A stretch of 64,000 nucleotides of DNA, from NCBI RefSeq assembly GCF_000244755.1, contig NZ_AHOO02000012.1, forward strand, positions 124,001-188,000, in the 5' to 3' direction. A program made the translations under genes and the position numbers. The stretch's first letter is position 1; each line of letters starts with the position of its first letter. The notes under the pieces are model-generated. The model saw nothing but the letters and a program-made list of their open reading frames with translations. It was not told the DNA's origin and ran no database searches. Positions 8,297 through 17,894 of this stretch are shown here, piece by piece. The stretch is from Leptospira licerasiae serovar Varillal str. VAR 010. GTDB taxonomy: Bacteria; Spirochaetota; Leptospiria; Leptospirales; Leptospiraceae.

Positions 8297-9169
8297 TTAT
8301 TGTGCTTTTCGTCCAGACTTCCTAAACTGTTCAGGAGTGACACCTGCAAGTTTTTTAAAATACCTGCTGAAATAAGCGTTATCTAAAAAACCCAATTCAA
8401 AACAGATTTGAGTGATATTCAGATCCGAATGCATTAATAATCTTTTACACTCCAATAAAACCCTGTCATGGATAACGGACTTAGCCGATTTCCCCAAGAT
8501 ATTTTGGCAAATTCGATTTAAAGTATTCGGGGCTATACCCAATCTCCTGGAATAAAAAGAAGTCCCCCTCTCTTTTAGAAAATGTTTTTCCAATAAACTC
8601 TGGAATTCGCAAACAGGACGATTTTTTTTTATAAATAATTCGGAGGAAGTATCGTATTCCTTTTTGATCTGCAACAAGATCAATTGACTGAGTAAAAATA
8701 GGACTTTAGGCTCGGAACCTTCTTCAAACTCAGTCACTAATCTAGAAAAATCCGACTTTAACTTTCTAGGATCTATTAAGACGATCTTAGAAAGACTTGG
8801 TTCGTAGCCAAAGAATGGAAAACTCCTTAGTTCAGAGTTTCTTTCATTCTGTTCCAAATGAAATTCAGGACTGATCTTTAATGCAAATCCTTTCGGTTTT
8901 TTATCGAATTTCCAAGAATGCACCTGTCCTGGTTTTAAAAAGAAGATCGAATTTTTTTCTATTTCAAAATTTTGGAAATCGATCTTATGAGTTCCTTTTC
9001 CTTCCGAAAAATAGAAAACGGCAAAATAAGAATGTCTGTGGGAACTATCATATTCTGAAAAACTAGGCGGTAGGTCTTCCAACCTTCCCGCATAGAATAT
9101 TTTATCTCTGGAATTTTCCGAAATTTCGGACAAATGGATCAAGGGGACTTTGCCGGCCGACTTGGACAT
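8297..9169 (-). CDS. AraC-family transcriptional regulator
   Basis: 290 residues. The N-terminal half (about 10-140) is a cupin-like ligand domain with HSYFAVFYFSEGKGTHKIDF and FFLKPGQVHSWKF. The C-terminal 100 residues hold two helix-turn-helix motifs: YSRRLGIAPNTLNRICQNIL and LNITQICFELGFLDNAYFSR, then FKKLAGVTPEQFRKS, the AraC family signature. It lies between the NAD(P)-binding protein gene and doxX on the same strand and may control doxX. The inducer is unknown. Confidence 0.92.
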   Translation of the reverse strand: MSKSAGKVPLIHLSEISENSRDKIFYAGRLEDLPPSFSEYDSSHRHSYFAVFYFSEGKGTHKIDFQNFEIEKNSIFFLKPGQVHSWKFDKKPKGFALKISPEFHLEQNERNSELRSFPFFGYEPSLSKIVLIDPRKLKSDFSRLVTEFEEGSEPKVLFLLSQLILLQIKKEYDTSSELFIKKNRPVCEFQSLLEKHFLKERGTSFYSRRLGIAPNTLNRICQNILGKSAKSVIHDRVLLECKRLLMHSDLNITQICFELGFLDNAYFSRYFKKLAGVTPEQFRKSGRKAQ

Positions 9170-9224
9170 CCATTTGAAGTCCGAATAGTTTCAGAAAAAT
9201 TTCAAGTAAAAACCGGGATCAATT

Positions 9225-9887
9225 TTAGGATTTGGACAATTCCAGGATATCCTCCACTTCCACAGTATTCTTATTATAACCGTTCTCGCTAGCACGGATC
9301 ATGGCAACTGCAAGTTGTTTCAAAGTAGAAACACGTTTAGGGAACATCGTTCTTAAAATCGGAAAACTCCAGCCGATATACTTGTAAGCAGACAAAGTAT
9401 TTTTTGCTCCCGGTGTTGGATGCATATAACCTGGACGGAAATTATATACTTTTGCAAAAGGGAGTTTTAATAGATCATTCTCCGTTTTTCCTTTTACTCT
9501 TGCCCACATCGTTCTTCCTTTTTCTGTGCTATCCGTTCCTGCTCCCGAAATATAAGAAAAACTCATACCGGGATTAAGTGATACTAAGGTGTTTGCCACA
9601 TGCAAAGTTATCGTATGGGTAAGTTTAAAGAACTCTTCTTCCTTTAAACCAATAGAAGATACTCCTGAACAGAAAAAGCATGCATTATACCCTTTCAGCT
9701 TGTCCTTGATCGAAGATATATCCGAAAAATCGGGATGTAAGACTTCTTCAACTTTAGGATGATTTATGCCGTACGATTTTCTGTTGAGCAGAAGTATCTT
9801 TTCCACATTAGGATCTTCTAAACATTCCAAGAGAACCCCTTCACCGACCATTCCGGTCGAACCTGTGATGATCACTCTTAATTTCAT
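9225..9887 (-). CDS. NAD(P)-binding epimerase/reductase-like protein (atypical SDR, HTATIP2-like)
   Basis: 220 residues. A Rossmann motif (VIITGSTGMVGEGVLLECLE) starts at residue 4, followed by ILLLNRKSYG, ACFFCSGVSSIG and VYNFRPGYMHPTPG. This resembles atypical short-chain dehydrogenases such as HTATIP2/TIP30-type NAD(P)H-binding proteins. The catalytic Tyr-x3-Lys is not obvious, so oxidoreductase activity is unproven. The ATG overlaps the stop of the upstream MBL gene by 4 bp (ATGA), so the two are translationally coupled and probably act together. Confidence 0.75.
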   Translation of the reverse strand: MKLRVIITGSTGMVGEGVLLECLEDPNVEKILLLNRKSYGINHPKVEEVLHPDFSDISSIKDKLKGYNACFFCSGVSSIGLKEEEFFKLTHTITLHVANTLVSLNPGMSFSYISGAGTDSTEKGRTMWARVKGKTENDLLKLPFAKVYNFRPGYMHPTPGAKNTLSAYKYIGWSFPILRTMFPKRVSTLKQLAVAMIRASENGYNKNTVEVEDILELSKS

Positions 9888-11062
9888 TTCATTACCTCGC
9901 TGCTTGCAGTTTCTTCTTCGAGTTGACTAGATAAAATAGGATCCTCTTTAGAGGTTTTGTAAGGTAGTTTCGGCCACCATGCAATATAATCTTTTTGCAA
10001 ACCAGGTTCCGAACTTTCTCCCGGTCTAGGGGTAATGACCGTAACTCCAAGTTCTTTAGATTTTTCTAAAACTCTTTCGATTGGTTCGGTCCAACCATGC
10101 GAAGCAAGAGCAAATAATCCCCAATGTATCGGAAGTAGGACTTTTCCTTTCAGTTGTGTATGAGCGATCACAGCTTGTTCCGGGCCGATATGCCAGTCTG
10201 GCCAAGCCTGATTGTATTGCCCTGTTTCTATCATAGTAAGATCGAAGGGGCCGTATTTTTCTCCGATCTCCTTCATTTTAGGAAACAAACCCGTGTCCCC
10301 CGAAAAATAAACCCTATGTTTTGGCCCAAGCAACGCATAACTGGACCAAAGTTTTTCGTCTTTATCCAAAAGATATCTACCGGAGGCATGTCGTGCAGGA
10401 GTGCTTACTATCTCAATATCCTTGATCTTCTTAGTTTCCCACCAATCCAATTCCACGATCTTTTCGGCCGAAACTCCCCAATAGGAAAGATTCGCTCCCA
10501 AACCGAGAGGGACCACAAACAATATGTTTCTATCTTTGAGTTCCGAAATAGTCCCTAAATCCATATGATCATAATGATCATGAGAAATTAAAACGATATC
10601 AATCTCGGGAAGATCTTTCAAAGGGATCAACGGAGGATACCATCTTTTTGGACCAATCCAAGAGGAAGGAGAAGTTCTTTCCGACCAAACCGGGTCCGTC
10701 AGTATCCTAACTCCATCCAATTCTATTAAGGAAGAGGAATGTCCAAACCAAGTTATCCTTAAGCCGGACTCAGGTAATTTAGAAAATCTTGATTTTTCCA
10801 CAAAGACCACCGGAACAGGATCTTTAGGGTTTACGTCCACGCTTTGTCGCAACATAGTTCCCAATGCCATCCAGAAATCGTTGATCAAAGGTTGAGGATT
10901 TACGAATTGTCCTTCTTTCCATTGTGGCGACGCTTGTATCCTGACTAATCTTTCTCCGTCCGCCTTTTTACCCATCGCTTGACAGGTATAAAAAAATGTG
11001 GCTCCCAAGATTAACACTAAAAACGGGAAGAACCATTTTCGAGAACTATGTACATTCTTCAT
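9884..11062 (-). CDS. MBL-fold hydrolase, UlaG/NAPE-PLD-like, probably membrane-anchored
   Basis: 392 residues. An N-terminal hydrophobic segment (about 10-27) ends in FFYTCQAMG, which could be a lipobox or a signal anchor. The catalytic domain has ITWFGHSSSLIELDGVRILT, the zinc motif VLISHDHYDHMDL (about 160), RHASGRY, YFSGDTGLF (about 255) and LPIHWGLFALASH. This is the pattern of the UlaG/NAPE-PLD-like group of metallo-beta-lactamase-fold enzymes, acting on lactones or phosphodiesters. It is translated together with the downstream NAD(P)-binding gene and diverges from a TetR regulator with two matching dyads between them. Confidence 0.82.
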   Translation of the reverse strand: MKNVHSSRKWFFPFLVLILGATFFYTCQAMGKKADGERLVRIQASPQWKEGQFVNPQPLINDFWMALGTMLRQSVDVNPKDPVPVVFVEKSRFSKLPESGLRITWFGHSSSLIELDGVRILTDPVWSERTSPSSWIGPKRWYPPLIPLKDLPEIDIVLISHDHYDHMDLGTISELKDRNILFVVPLGLGANLSYWGVSAEKIVELDWWETKKIKDIEIVSTPARHASGRYLLDKDEKLWSSYALLGPKHRVYFSGDTGLFPKMKEIGEKYGPFDLTMIETGQYNQAWPDWHIGPEQAVIAHTQLKGKVLLPIHWGLFALASHGWTEPIERVLEKSKELGVTVITPRPGESSEPGLQKDYIAWWPKLPYKTSKEDPILSSQLEEETASSEVMK

Positions 11063-11126
11063 TTTATATTATTTCCTCATTCAGAATGGATCTCCCGAAG
11101 ATCCGGGTGCATATCATTCTTACATA

Positions 11127-11152
11127 TTGACAATTTTAATCTAACTTGTCAA
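11127..11152. promoter_or_regulatory. Candidate TetR operator 1
   Basis: The inverted repeat TTGACAA-N12-TTGTCAA lies 65-90 bp upstream of the MBL gene. On the minus strand its TTGACA arm could also serve as a -35 box. It shares half-sites with a second dyad 53 bp away. Confidence 0.6.
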
Positions 11153-11179
11153 TTTTCAGACCTGGGAACGCGGATAAAG

Positions 11180-11205
11180 TTGACATTTTTTTATGAATTT
11201 GTCAA
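11180..11205. promoter_or_regulatory. Candidate TetR operator 2 overlapping its own promoter
   Basis: TTGACA-N14-TGTCAA. The left arm is a consensus -35, and CAAATA 17 bp downstream could be the -10, so repressor binding here would block tetR transcription. The dyad spans an upstream in-frame ATG at 11193. Confidence 0.6.
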
Positions 11206-11213
11206 ATAATCTT

Positions 11214-11750
11214 ATGACCCGAAAGGTATCACACGCAGACGAGGAAAGAAAAAAGGAAATTTTAGACGCTGCCTTATATTGTTTTCTTCAATTCGGGTAT
11301 TCCAAAACTTCCATGGATGATATAGCCAAGCAGGCCAATTTGTCCCGACCTCTTCTCTATTTGAAATTTAAGAATAAAGAGGATCTATATGAAGGTATTT
11401 TCGATTACACATTGGAAGGAAGTTACGAAGAAGCGGAAAAGGTTTTAAATCAAAATATTTCTCCGAAACAAAAACTGTTCCGAATATGCGAACTGATACT
11501 GATAGAACCCTGGGCTAAAATTGAAGGAAAACCAAAGACATCTGAGTTTTATGAAACTTGTTCTAAATTATCTCCTAAAAGCACCGAAAGATACGAACGT
11601 CAAATCATCAAATTCGCGGAACGAATATTAGGGGACAAAGAAATTTCAAAAGTGTTTTTCCTGGCTTTGGAAGGACTTTCTGCGGACCTTCCCAAAACGA
11701 AAGTATTACGCAAAAGAGTGGAATTACTCTGCGAAAGATTTGTACGTTAG
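11214..11750 (+). CDS. TetR-family transcriptional regulator
   Basis: About 178 residues from this start. The N-terminal HTH has AALYCFLQFGYSKTSMDDIA followed by LSRPLLYLKFKNKEDLYEGI, a textbook TetR DNA-binding domain. The remaining two thirds form the helical ligand domain. An ATG at 11193 is also in frame but lies inside a dyad and promoter-like element, so 11214 is preferred. No SD is visible, and with the predicted promoter the message could be nearly leaderless. It diverges from the MBL/NAD(P)-binding pair, which it probably represses along with itself. Confidence 0.85.
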   Translation: MTRKVSHADEERKKEILDAALYCFLQFGYSKTSMDDIAKQANLSRPLLYLKFKNKEDLYEGIFDYTLEGSYEEAEKVLNQNISPKQKLFRICELILIEPWAKIEGKPKTSEFYETCSKLSPKSTERYERQIIKFAERILGDKEISKVFFLALEGLSADLPKTKVLRKRVELLCERFVR

Positions 11751-11770
11751 AGATATTTTAGGTTTTCAAT

Positions 11771-11799
11771 AATTTTCCGACCGTCCCGGGTCGAAAATT
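11771..11799. terminator. Hairpin after tetR
   Basis: AATTTTC-c-GACC pairs with GGTCGAAAATT, an 11-bp stem with one bulged C, 20 bp downstream of the tetR stop. Confidence 0.55.
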
Positions 11800-11884
11800 A
11801 CGATCATGCTACGTCTTAGGATTTAGCTCTTGCCAATAAATCGGGGTATTATACCCTGCAGCAGACTTTTTGCCAGAATTCATA

Positions 11885-14359
11885 ATGACCAAACTGAATT
11901 TTATCATTCCATCCAATTTACACAGATTTGTCTCACAAAAACTTCTTATATTCTGCCTAGTTTTCTCCCTTGGCAATTGTGAGAGAGCTTCCTGGATTGC
12001 GGAAGATTCCATTCTTTCCTTGAACGGAGAATGGGAATTTATTTCCGACAATAATACGAATCCCGATTTCAAAAAAGGAACAAAGATCACTGTTCCATTC
12101 GATTTTAGTTCCGATGATGTTTACCAAAACTTCGACGGATGCCTTTCCATACGTCACGCGTTACCGGAGAAGATCCGTACATGGATGAATGGGCAAGCCT
12201 CGGTTGCAATCGACTCAGGTCATAGTTCGGACTTCGCGGAATTTTATCTGAATGAAACTTCTAAGTTAGGTTTGATCGGAAAAACGGGAAGAAGGGATCC
12301 ATATCTTTCCGGACAAGACGGCAGGATCGTATCCGTACTTCCTGCCGCAGCATTTCGCCCGGGCGGAGAAAATTATATCTACGCAAAGATCTGTAAGATC
12401 CCGGGAAAACCTTTCCATTGGAGCGGACCTAAAGTTTCCTTAGGTCTATCCGAATCCATTTTTAAAAAATTCGGCTTAGAGCTAAGTGTAGCATTCCTTC
12501 TCGCAGCAGTGTATATCAGCGTCGGACTTTATCATCTTCTTTTGGCAGTCAGAAGACCGAGCGATATATTCAATTTATATTTCGGATTATTTGCCATCTT
12601 CTTCTCTATATTCCATCTTACCAACAACTCAACTGCAGAAATACTTTTCGGCTCCCATAGGCAATTGCAGTCCAAGGTAGACCAATTCTCATTGATGATG
12701 TTCATCGGAAGCCTCCTATTATTCATTGCGAGGTTTTTCCAAGGAAAACATCCGAAATTCGCAATATATTCCGCAGCTCTGTACGGGATAGTGGGCTTTT
12801 TGGATATATTCGTAAATCAGTATATTCGAGATTTATTACTTACGATCGCGGCTGGTCTTACCGTGGTTTTTGTTCTTCCCTATATCTCATTCATCACGGG
12901 AAGATCCGCTTGGAAAGGAAATTCGGACGCGAGATTACTTTTAGGCGGAGTGGCATTGATCGCTCTCGGAGGCATACATGATTACGCCGTAACCAACAGG
13001 CTAATCAATTCGGCCCTCATTATGCCCTTTACTTTCCTGGCGTTTATCTTAGGGATCGCATTCATATTGGCGAATCGTTTCGTTCGAGTTCATAACGAAG
13101 TGGAAGAGTTAAACGCAAGTCTTGAGGAAAAGGTCAGACAAAGAACGAATGACCTTCAAAAAAGCCTAACCGAGATCAAGGAGCTCAAACACCAGCAGGA
13201 CGGAGACTATTTCCTAACTTCCCAGTTGATGCAACCGTTGGCAGGAAACTATGGACACAGCGATATCGTAAGAGCCGAAATACTTTGTCGCCAAAAGAAA
13301 AGATTTCAGTTCAGAAATTGGCAGGGAGAATTGGGCGGGGATTTATGCGCTGTATATTCCCTAAAATTAAAGGGAAGACCAGTATTAGTTTTCTTTAATG
13401 GAGACGCAATGGGTAAATCCATGCAAGGAGCGGGTGGCGCGCTTATCATGGGGACCATTTTTAAGACCATAGTTACCAGGACCCAAAACACCTTGGAAAT
13501 GCAGGATCTTTTCCCGGAACATTGGCTGAGAAGATGTTACCACGAACTGAAAAGTGTATTCGTCTCTTTCGATGGAAGAATGTTGATTTCAATGGTAGTC
13601 GGGATCGTAGACGAAGAATCCGGTTTGATGTATTTTGTGAATGCGGAACATCCTCAAGTGGTGATGTACCGGGATGGAAGAGCGGACTTCTTATCCGAAA
13701 ACGGAATGTTGAGAAAAGTAGGAGTAGAAGACCCAGAAGAAGTTTTCGTAGTCCAAACCCTCCAGCTCAAACCTAACGATGTCATCCTAATAGGTTCCGA
13801 CGGAAGAGACGACGTTCAATTAGGGATCAACGAAGACGGAAACCAGATCATCAACGAGGATGAAAGAGCATTCTTAAGAGATGTAGAGGAAGCAAAGGCC
13901 GAACTATTACAAATAGAAGCGCTAATCCATGAGAGAGGAGATATCATAGACGACTTGAGCCTTGTAAGAATTTCTTATAAGGAAGAAATGACATCTGTCG
14001 CGGATATTTTGGACGATCCTTTCCATAACCAACAAATTCCGGATGCGATCTCCGAAAAGGCGAATCGCAGAAAAGCCCTCAGAAACGCGATAGAAGAGAA
14101 AGATTATATTTACGTCGGATCGGAAGGCCAGAAATATCTGGAAAAATATCCGGACGACAGCGCAGTCTATCTCTGGGTTTCTTACGCTCTTGCGAGACTT
14201 GGAAATTACGATAAGGCGATCGATTTCGGAGAAGTTCTTTTAATGCGAGATCCTACACATTCCAAGAACCTGGAACATCTAAGTAAACTACATTATAAAA
14301 ATGGAAACAAAGTAAGAGCGGAGGCCTTATTAGCCGCATCTAAATCCAAATTGGACTGA
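11885..14359 (+). CDS. 7TM sensor with SpoIIE-type phosphatase and C-terminal TPR
   Basis: About 824 residues. The signal segment ends in FSLGNC, a lipobox-like or cleaved signal. An extracytoplasmic region (about 30-200) is followed by seven hydrophobic helices (about 205-410), the 7TMR-DISM arrangement. A coiled coil (NEVEELNASLEEKVRQRTND) leads to a PP2C-like SpoIIE phosphatase with GGDLCAVYSL, FFNGDAMGKSMQGAG and VILIGSDGRDDVQ. TPR-like helices end the protein (AVYLWVSYALARLGNYDKAI). Such proteins dephosphorylate anti-sigma-factor antagonists. The preferred start is ATG 11885; an upstream TTG at 11870 is also possible. It converges with the nitrate reductase gene. Confidence 0.87.
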   Translation: MTKLNFIIPSNLHRFVSQKLLIFCLVFSLGNCERASWIAEDSILSLNGEWEFISDNNTNPDFKKGTKITVPFDFSSDDVYQNFDGCLSIRHALPEKIRTWMNGQASVAIDSGHSSDFAEFYLNETSKLGLIGKTGRRDPYLSGQDGRIVSVLPAAAFRPGGENYIYAKICKIPGKPFHWSGPKVSLGLSESIFKKFGLELSVAFLLAAVYISVGLYHLLLAVRRPSDIFNLYFGLFAIFFSIFHLTNNSTAEILFGSHRQLQSKVDQFSLMMFIGSLLLFIARFFQGKHPKFAIYSAALYGIVGFLDIFVNQYIRDLLLTIAAGLTVVFVLPYISFITGRSAWKGNSDARLLLGGVALIALGGIHDYAVTNRLINSALIMPFTFLAFILGIAFILANRFVRVHNEVEELNASLEEKVRQRTNDLQKSLTEIKELKHQQDGDYFLTSQLMQPLAGNYGHSDIVRAEILCRQKKRFQFRNWQGELGGDLCAVYSLKLKGRPVLVFFNGDAMGKSMQGAGGALIMGTIFKTIVTRTQNTLEMQDLFPEHWLRRCYHELKSVFVSFDGRMLISMVVGIVDEESGLMYFVNAEHPQVVMYRDGRADFLSENGMLRKVGVEDPEEVFVVQTLQLKPNDVILIGSDGRDDVQLGINEDGNQIINEDERAFLRDVEEAKAELLQIEALIHERGDIIDDLSLVRISYKEEMTSVADILDDPFHNQQIPDAISEKANRRKALRNAIEEKDYIYVGSEGQKYLEKYPDDSAVYLWVSYALARLGNYDKAIDFGEVLLMRDPTHSKNLEHLSKLHYKNGNKVRAEALLAASKSKLD

Positions 14360-14366
14360 GGATCCT

Positions 14367-17300
14367 TTAAGCTTCTTTCAACATACCTTTCAGGATTGTG
14401 GTAACTTCCAATCGGCAGCTTCCACATCCTGTTCCTGCTCCGGTCCTTCTGCCAATAGCCTCGAGGGTCTTTTCTCCATCCCGGATTGCCTCTCTAATAT
14501 TGCCTTCTCCCACTCCATTACAGGAACAGACTACCTTTCCTTGGAGTGGTTTCATCATCTCTCCGTCGTTCAGTAGATGTTTCCTTCGATCTCCCAATTC
14601 TATTCCGGAAGAAACCCAATCTTTCATCCTACTAAATGAAGACTTGTCTCCGATGAGTATTGCAGCGACCAATCTGTCATTTCGGATAATACATTTTTTA
14701 TAAAAACGTTTTTTACGATCTAAGAATATGATCTCTTCGAATTCTTCCCGTTTATCCTTTGGGATCTCCATCGGAACATCCGGAAGACGAATGGTTGCCA
14801 ATTCCAAGCCTGGGATCTTTAAGATATGTGCGTGCAAGGAACCGATATATTCGTTCAATGCGTAGCCGAATAAATGTTGAGCCGCGATCTTTGCTTGGTC
14901 GTCCACGGCGGAAATATTTCCATAAGTCCCGGTTTTATGCTCCGCAATCTCGCCGATGCAATAAACATCCGGATCGCTTGATCTTAAAAATGAATCCACT
15001 ACTACTCCGTTATTACAATCCAATCCGCCCTTTACCGCAATCTCGAAATTCGGCTTGGTACCGATCGCAAATATAATTCCGTCCGGTTCTATAAAATTCC
15101 CATTTGTGAGTTGGACTTTAGAAACTCTTTCCGTTCCTTCTATTTTAGAGATCTCGCATTCATATATTATTTCAATTCCCCTAGCTTGAATTTCTTCCTT
15201 TAAGATATCGGCTCCGATCGAATCCAATTTCTGGGACATCAAACGATCGGACCTAACTAGGACAGTTACTTGTACACCCACACCTTTCAAAGCGGCGGCA
15301 AGTTCTAAGCCCAAAAGCCCACCTCCTACGACCAATGCATGGGACTTCGGGACAAAAAATCCTTTGATCCGATCCGCGTCAGCCTTACTTCTTAAACTAA
15401 ATACTCCTTGCATTTCGGACGGGATCTTATTAGGCCAGACCGGCGAACTACCCATTGCAAGGACTAGTTTATTATAAGAATATAATGTTCCTTCCGTATC
15501 ACGGACTTTCTTCCCTTCCGTATAGATCATCTGAACCGATTTATTCGGAAATAGGTCCAAATTCCAGGACTTGACTTCTTCCGGATCGGCAGGCATCAAA
15601 TCGTCAAATTCCTTTTCCCCTCCGATATAATCAGGAAGCAACACACGATTGTAGAACGGATCCTCCTCCCTACACATTACGGTGATATCGTCTCCGGGAG
15701 CAAGGTTACGATATTGTTTTAAGAATGCATAAGCAGCAGTACCACCGCCTACAATGAGTATTTTCTCTTTAGGTTTTTTATAAGGAGTGATACGGACCGC
15801 TGAAATTTTAAAACCAGGCTGTTTTGAATACGGATCGGAAGCGGAACTCGTAAGATTATTGGATCTGAAGATGTCGGTTCCGTTCTTTCTTCCCCAATGC
15901 ATCGGTAAAAACACGACGCCTCGTTTGATCGATTCGGTCAGAAGCGCTTTTGCACGAACAGATCCTCTCTTACTCGAAATGGTTACCACCATTCCGTCTT
16001 TAATATCGTATTTATAAGCATCGTCCGGATGAATCTCTAAAAACGGTTCTGGCCTATGTTCTCTTAATTTTTTAACCTTACCGGTACGAGTCATCGTATG
16101 CCATTGGTCCCTAATCCTGCCCGTGGTAAGCACCAAAGGAAAATCCTCGTCCGGTTTCTCCGAATCGTCCTCAGATCTGACGGAGTGGATCATTGCCCTT
16201 TCGTTCTTTCTATAAAATTTTCCATCTACGAATAATCTTATATTATCGGAATGTCCTTTTCGAGGATAAGGCCATCTTACTGTCCTATGTTTACGAATTT
16301 CTTCATAATCTAAACCTAATATATCGATCTTAGTCCCTTCGGTTAACCTGCAATGCTCCAGAAAGATCTCTTCTTCGTCCGAATATTGAAAAGAAGGACC
16401 GAATCCCATTCGTTTTGCAAAATCTTGAATGATCCAAGAATCGGCTTTGGCCTCTCCAGGAGGTTCTAAAATTTTAGGAAGGACCGAAATACTCCTGTCG
16501 GAGCTTGTCATTGTACCTTTCTTCTCCGCCCATCCCGCAGCAGGCAAAACAAGATCCGCAAATGGAATCACACTTGAGTCCGCAGAAATATCCTGAACAA
16601 CAACAAACTCAGCCAAACGAAGACCCGATTCCGCTGCCCTCACATCAGGAAGACTTACTGCAGGATTTGTGCAAATGATCCAAATAGCTTTCATTCTTCC
16701 GGAAGCAAGCTTCTCAAAAATTTCAGTCGCACTATAACCTGGAGTTCCCGAGATTGAATCTACTCCCCAAAATTTTGCGACTTCCTTTCTATGTTCCGGA
16801 TTTTCCATATCTCTATGAGCGGGGAGAAGATTACATAGACCGCCGACTTCTCTCCCTCCCATTGCATTGGATTGTCCCGTTAATGAAAATGGACCAGAGC
16901 CAGGTTTACCGATATGTCCGGTGAGTAGGGAGAGATTGATCAAAGCTAAATTTTTATTTACTCCGACCACACTTTGGTTCAGTCCCATTGCCCATAGACT
17001 GATAAAACCTTTCGCTTTCGAAATATACTCGGCGGTCTTATAAATGAGTTCAGGCGAAACTCCGCAGATCTCCGCAGCTTTCGAAATAGAAATATCAAAA
17101 ACTTTCGCTTTTAAATCCTCAAAACCCTCGGTGTGATCCTGGATAAACTTAGGGTCTATCCAATCCTTCTCTATTAGAATTCTCGCAATTGCGTGAAACA
17201 AATAAATATCAGTACCAGGATCTATCTGCAAATGGATATCCGCATGTTCGCAGGATTCAGTTCTTCGAGGATCTACTACGATCAATTTAATATTAGGATT

Positions 17301-17894
17301 TTCTTTCTTTCTGGCTTCGATTCTTCTGAATACGATCGGATGACACCAGGCTGGATTTGCACCAGCTACTAAAAAACAATCCGCAACATCAAGATCCTCA
17401 TAACCGACCGGAACGGCATCTTCTCCAAATGCCATCTTATATCCAGTAACGGCCGAACTCATACAAAGCCTGGAGTTAGTATCTATATTATTTGTTCCTA
17501 AAAATCCCTTAGTTAATTTATTTATAATATAATATTCTTCCGTTAAAAGTTGTCCCGAAACATAAAAGCCCACCGAGTCAGGGCCGAAATCGCGGATAAA
17601 ACTTTTGAATTTTTCCGCAGCTAAGTCGAGAGCCTTATCCCAACTCGTTCTTTTCAAAGGAGCAAAACGATCCGTCCTCATCATCGGGAACAAAAGTCTG
17701 TCCGACCTGTCCATAACGGAATAATGCAAATTCATCCCCTTCGAACACAGGATCCCTCTGTTTGTAGGATGATCCGGATCCCCGCTAACGGAAATATCCA
17801 GGGGTCCGGTTTTCTCCACTTTTAGGCCGCAGCCCACCCCGCAGTAAGGACAAGTGGTCTGAAAAGTTTCAGCGGTTTGCATATCTATATTCAT
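14367..17894 (-). CDS. Assimilatory nitrate reductase fused to NAD(P)H:FAD reductase and BFD-like [2Fe-2S] domain
   Basis: 1175 residues with three modules. (i) Residues 1 to about 695 are a NasA/NarB-type molybdopterin oxidoreductase, with the N-terminal [4Fe-4S] ligands in CPYCGVGCG and GILCSKG and the likely Mo-ligand Cys in NSRLCMSSAV. (ii) About 715-1100 is a NirB-like FAD/NAD module, with KILIVGGGTAAYAF and ALVVGGGLLGLELAAAL. (iii) The last 60 residues are a BFD-like [2Fe-2S] domain, with VVCSCNGVGEG and GAGTGCGSC. Electrons could run NAD(P)H-FAD-2Fe2S-4Fe4S-Mo within one chain. No sirohaem nitrite reductase is seen nearby. ATG 17894 overlaps a sigma-54-like element; the Met at 17882 is an alternative start. 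Confidence 0.88.
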   Translation of the reverse strand: MNIDMQTAETFQTTCPYCGVGCGLKVEKTGPLDISVSGDPDHPTNRGILCSKGMNLHYSVMDRSDRLLFPMMRTDRFAPLKRTSWDKALDLAAEKFKSFIRDFGPDSVGFYVSGQLLTEEYYIINKLTKGFLGTNNIDTNSRLCMSSAVTGYKMAFGEDAVPVGYEDLDVADCFLVAGANPAWCHPIVFRRIEARKKENPNIKLIVVDPRRTESCEHADIHLQIDPGTDIYLFHAIARILIEKDWIDPKFIQDHTEGFEDLKAKVFDISISKAAEICGVSPELIYKTAEYISKAKGFISLWAMGLNQSVVGVNKNLALINLSLLTGHIGKPGSGPFSLTGQSNAMGGREVGGLCNLLPAHRDMENPEHRKEVAKFWGVDSISGTPGYSATEIFEKLASGRMKAIWIICTNPAVSLPDVRAAESGLRLAEFVVVQDISADSSVIPFADLVLPAAGWAEKKGTMTSSDRSISVLPKILEPPGEAKADSWIIQDFAKRMGFGPSFQYSDEEEIFLEHCRLTEGTKIDILGLDYEEIRKHRTVRWPYPRKGHSDNIRLFVDGKFYRKNERAMIHSVRSEDDSEKPDEDFPLVLTTGRIRDQWHTMTRTGKVKKLREHRPEPFLEIHPDDAYKYDIKDGMVVTISSKRGSVRAKALLTESIKRGVVFLPMHWGRKNGTDIFRSNNLTSSASDPYSKQPGFKISAVRITPYKKPKEKILIVGGGTAAYAFLKQYRNLAPGDDITVMCREEDPFYNRVLLPDYIGGEKEFDDLMPADPEEVKSWNLDLFPNKSVQMIYTEGKKVRDTEGTLYSYNKLVLAMGSSPVWPNKIPSEMQGVFSLRSKADADRIKGFFVPKSHALVVGGGLLGLELAAALKGVGVQVTVLVRSDRLMSQKLDSIGADILKEEIQARGIEIIYECEISKIEGTERVSKVQLTNGNFIEPDGIIFAIGTKPNFEIAVKGGLDCNNGVVVDSFLRSSDPDVYCIGEIAEHKTGTYGNISAVDDQAKIAAQHLFGYALNEYIGSLHAHILKIPGLELATIRLPDVPMEIPKDKREEFEEIIFLDRKKRFYKKCIIRNDRLVAAILIGDKSSFSRMKDWVSSGIELGDRRKHLLNDGEMMKPLQGKVVCSCNGVGEGNIREAIRDGEKTLEAIGRRTGAGTGCGSCRLEVTTILKGMLKEA

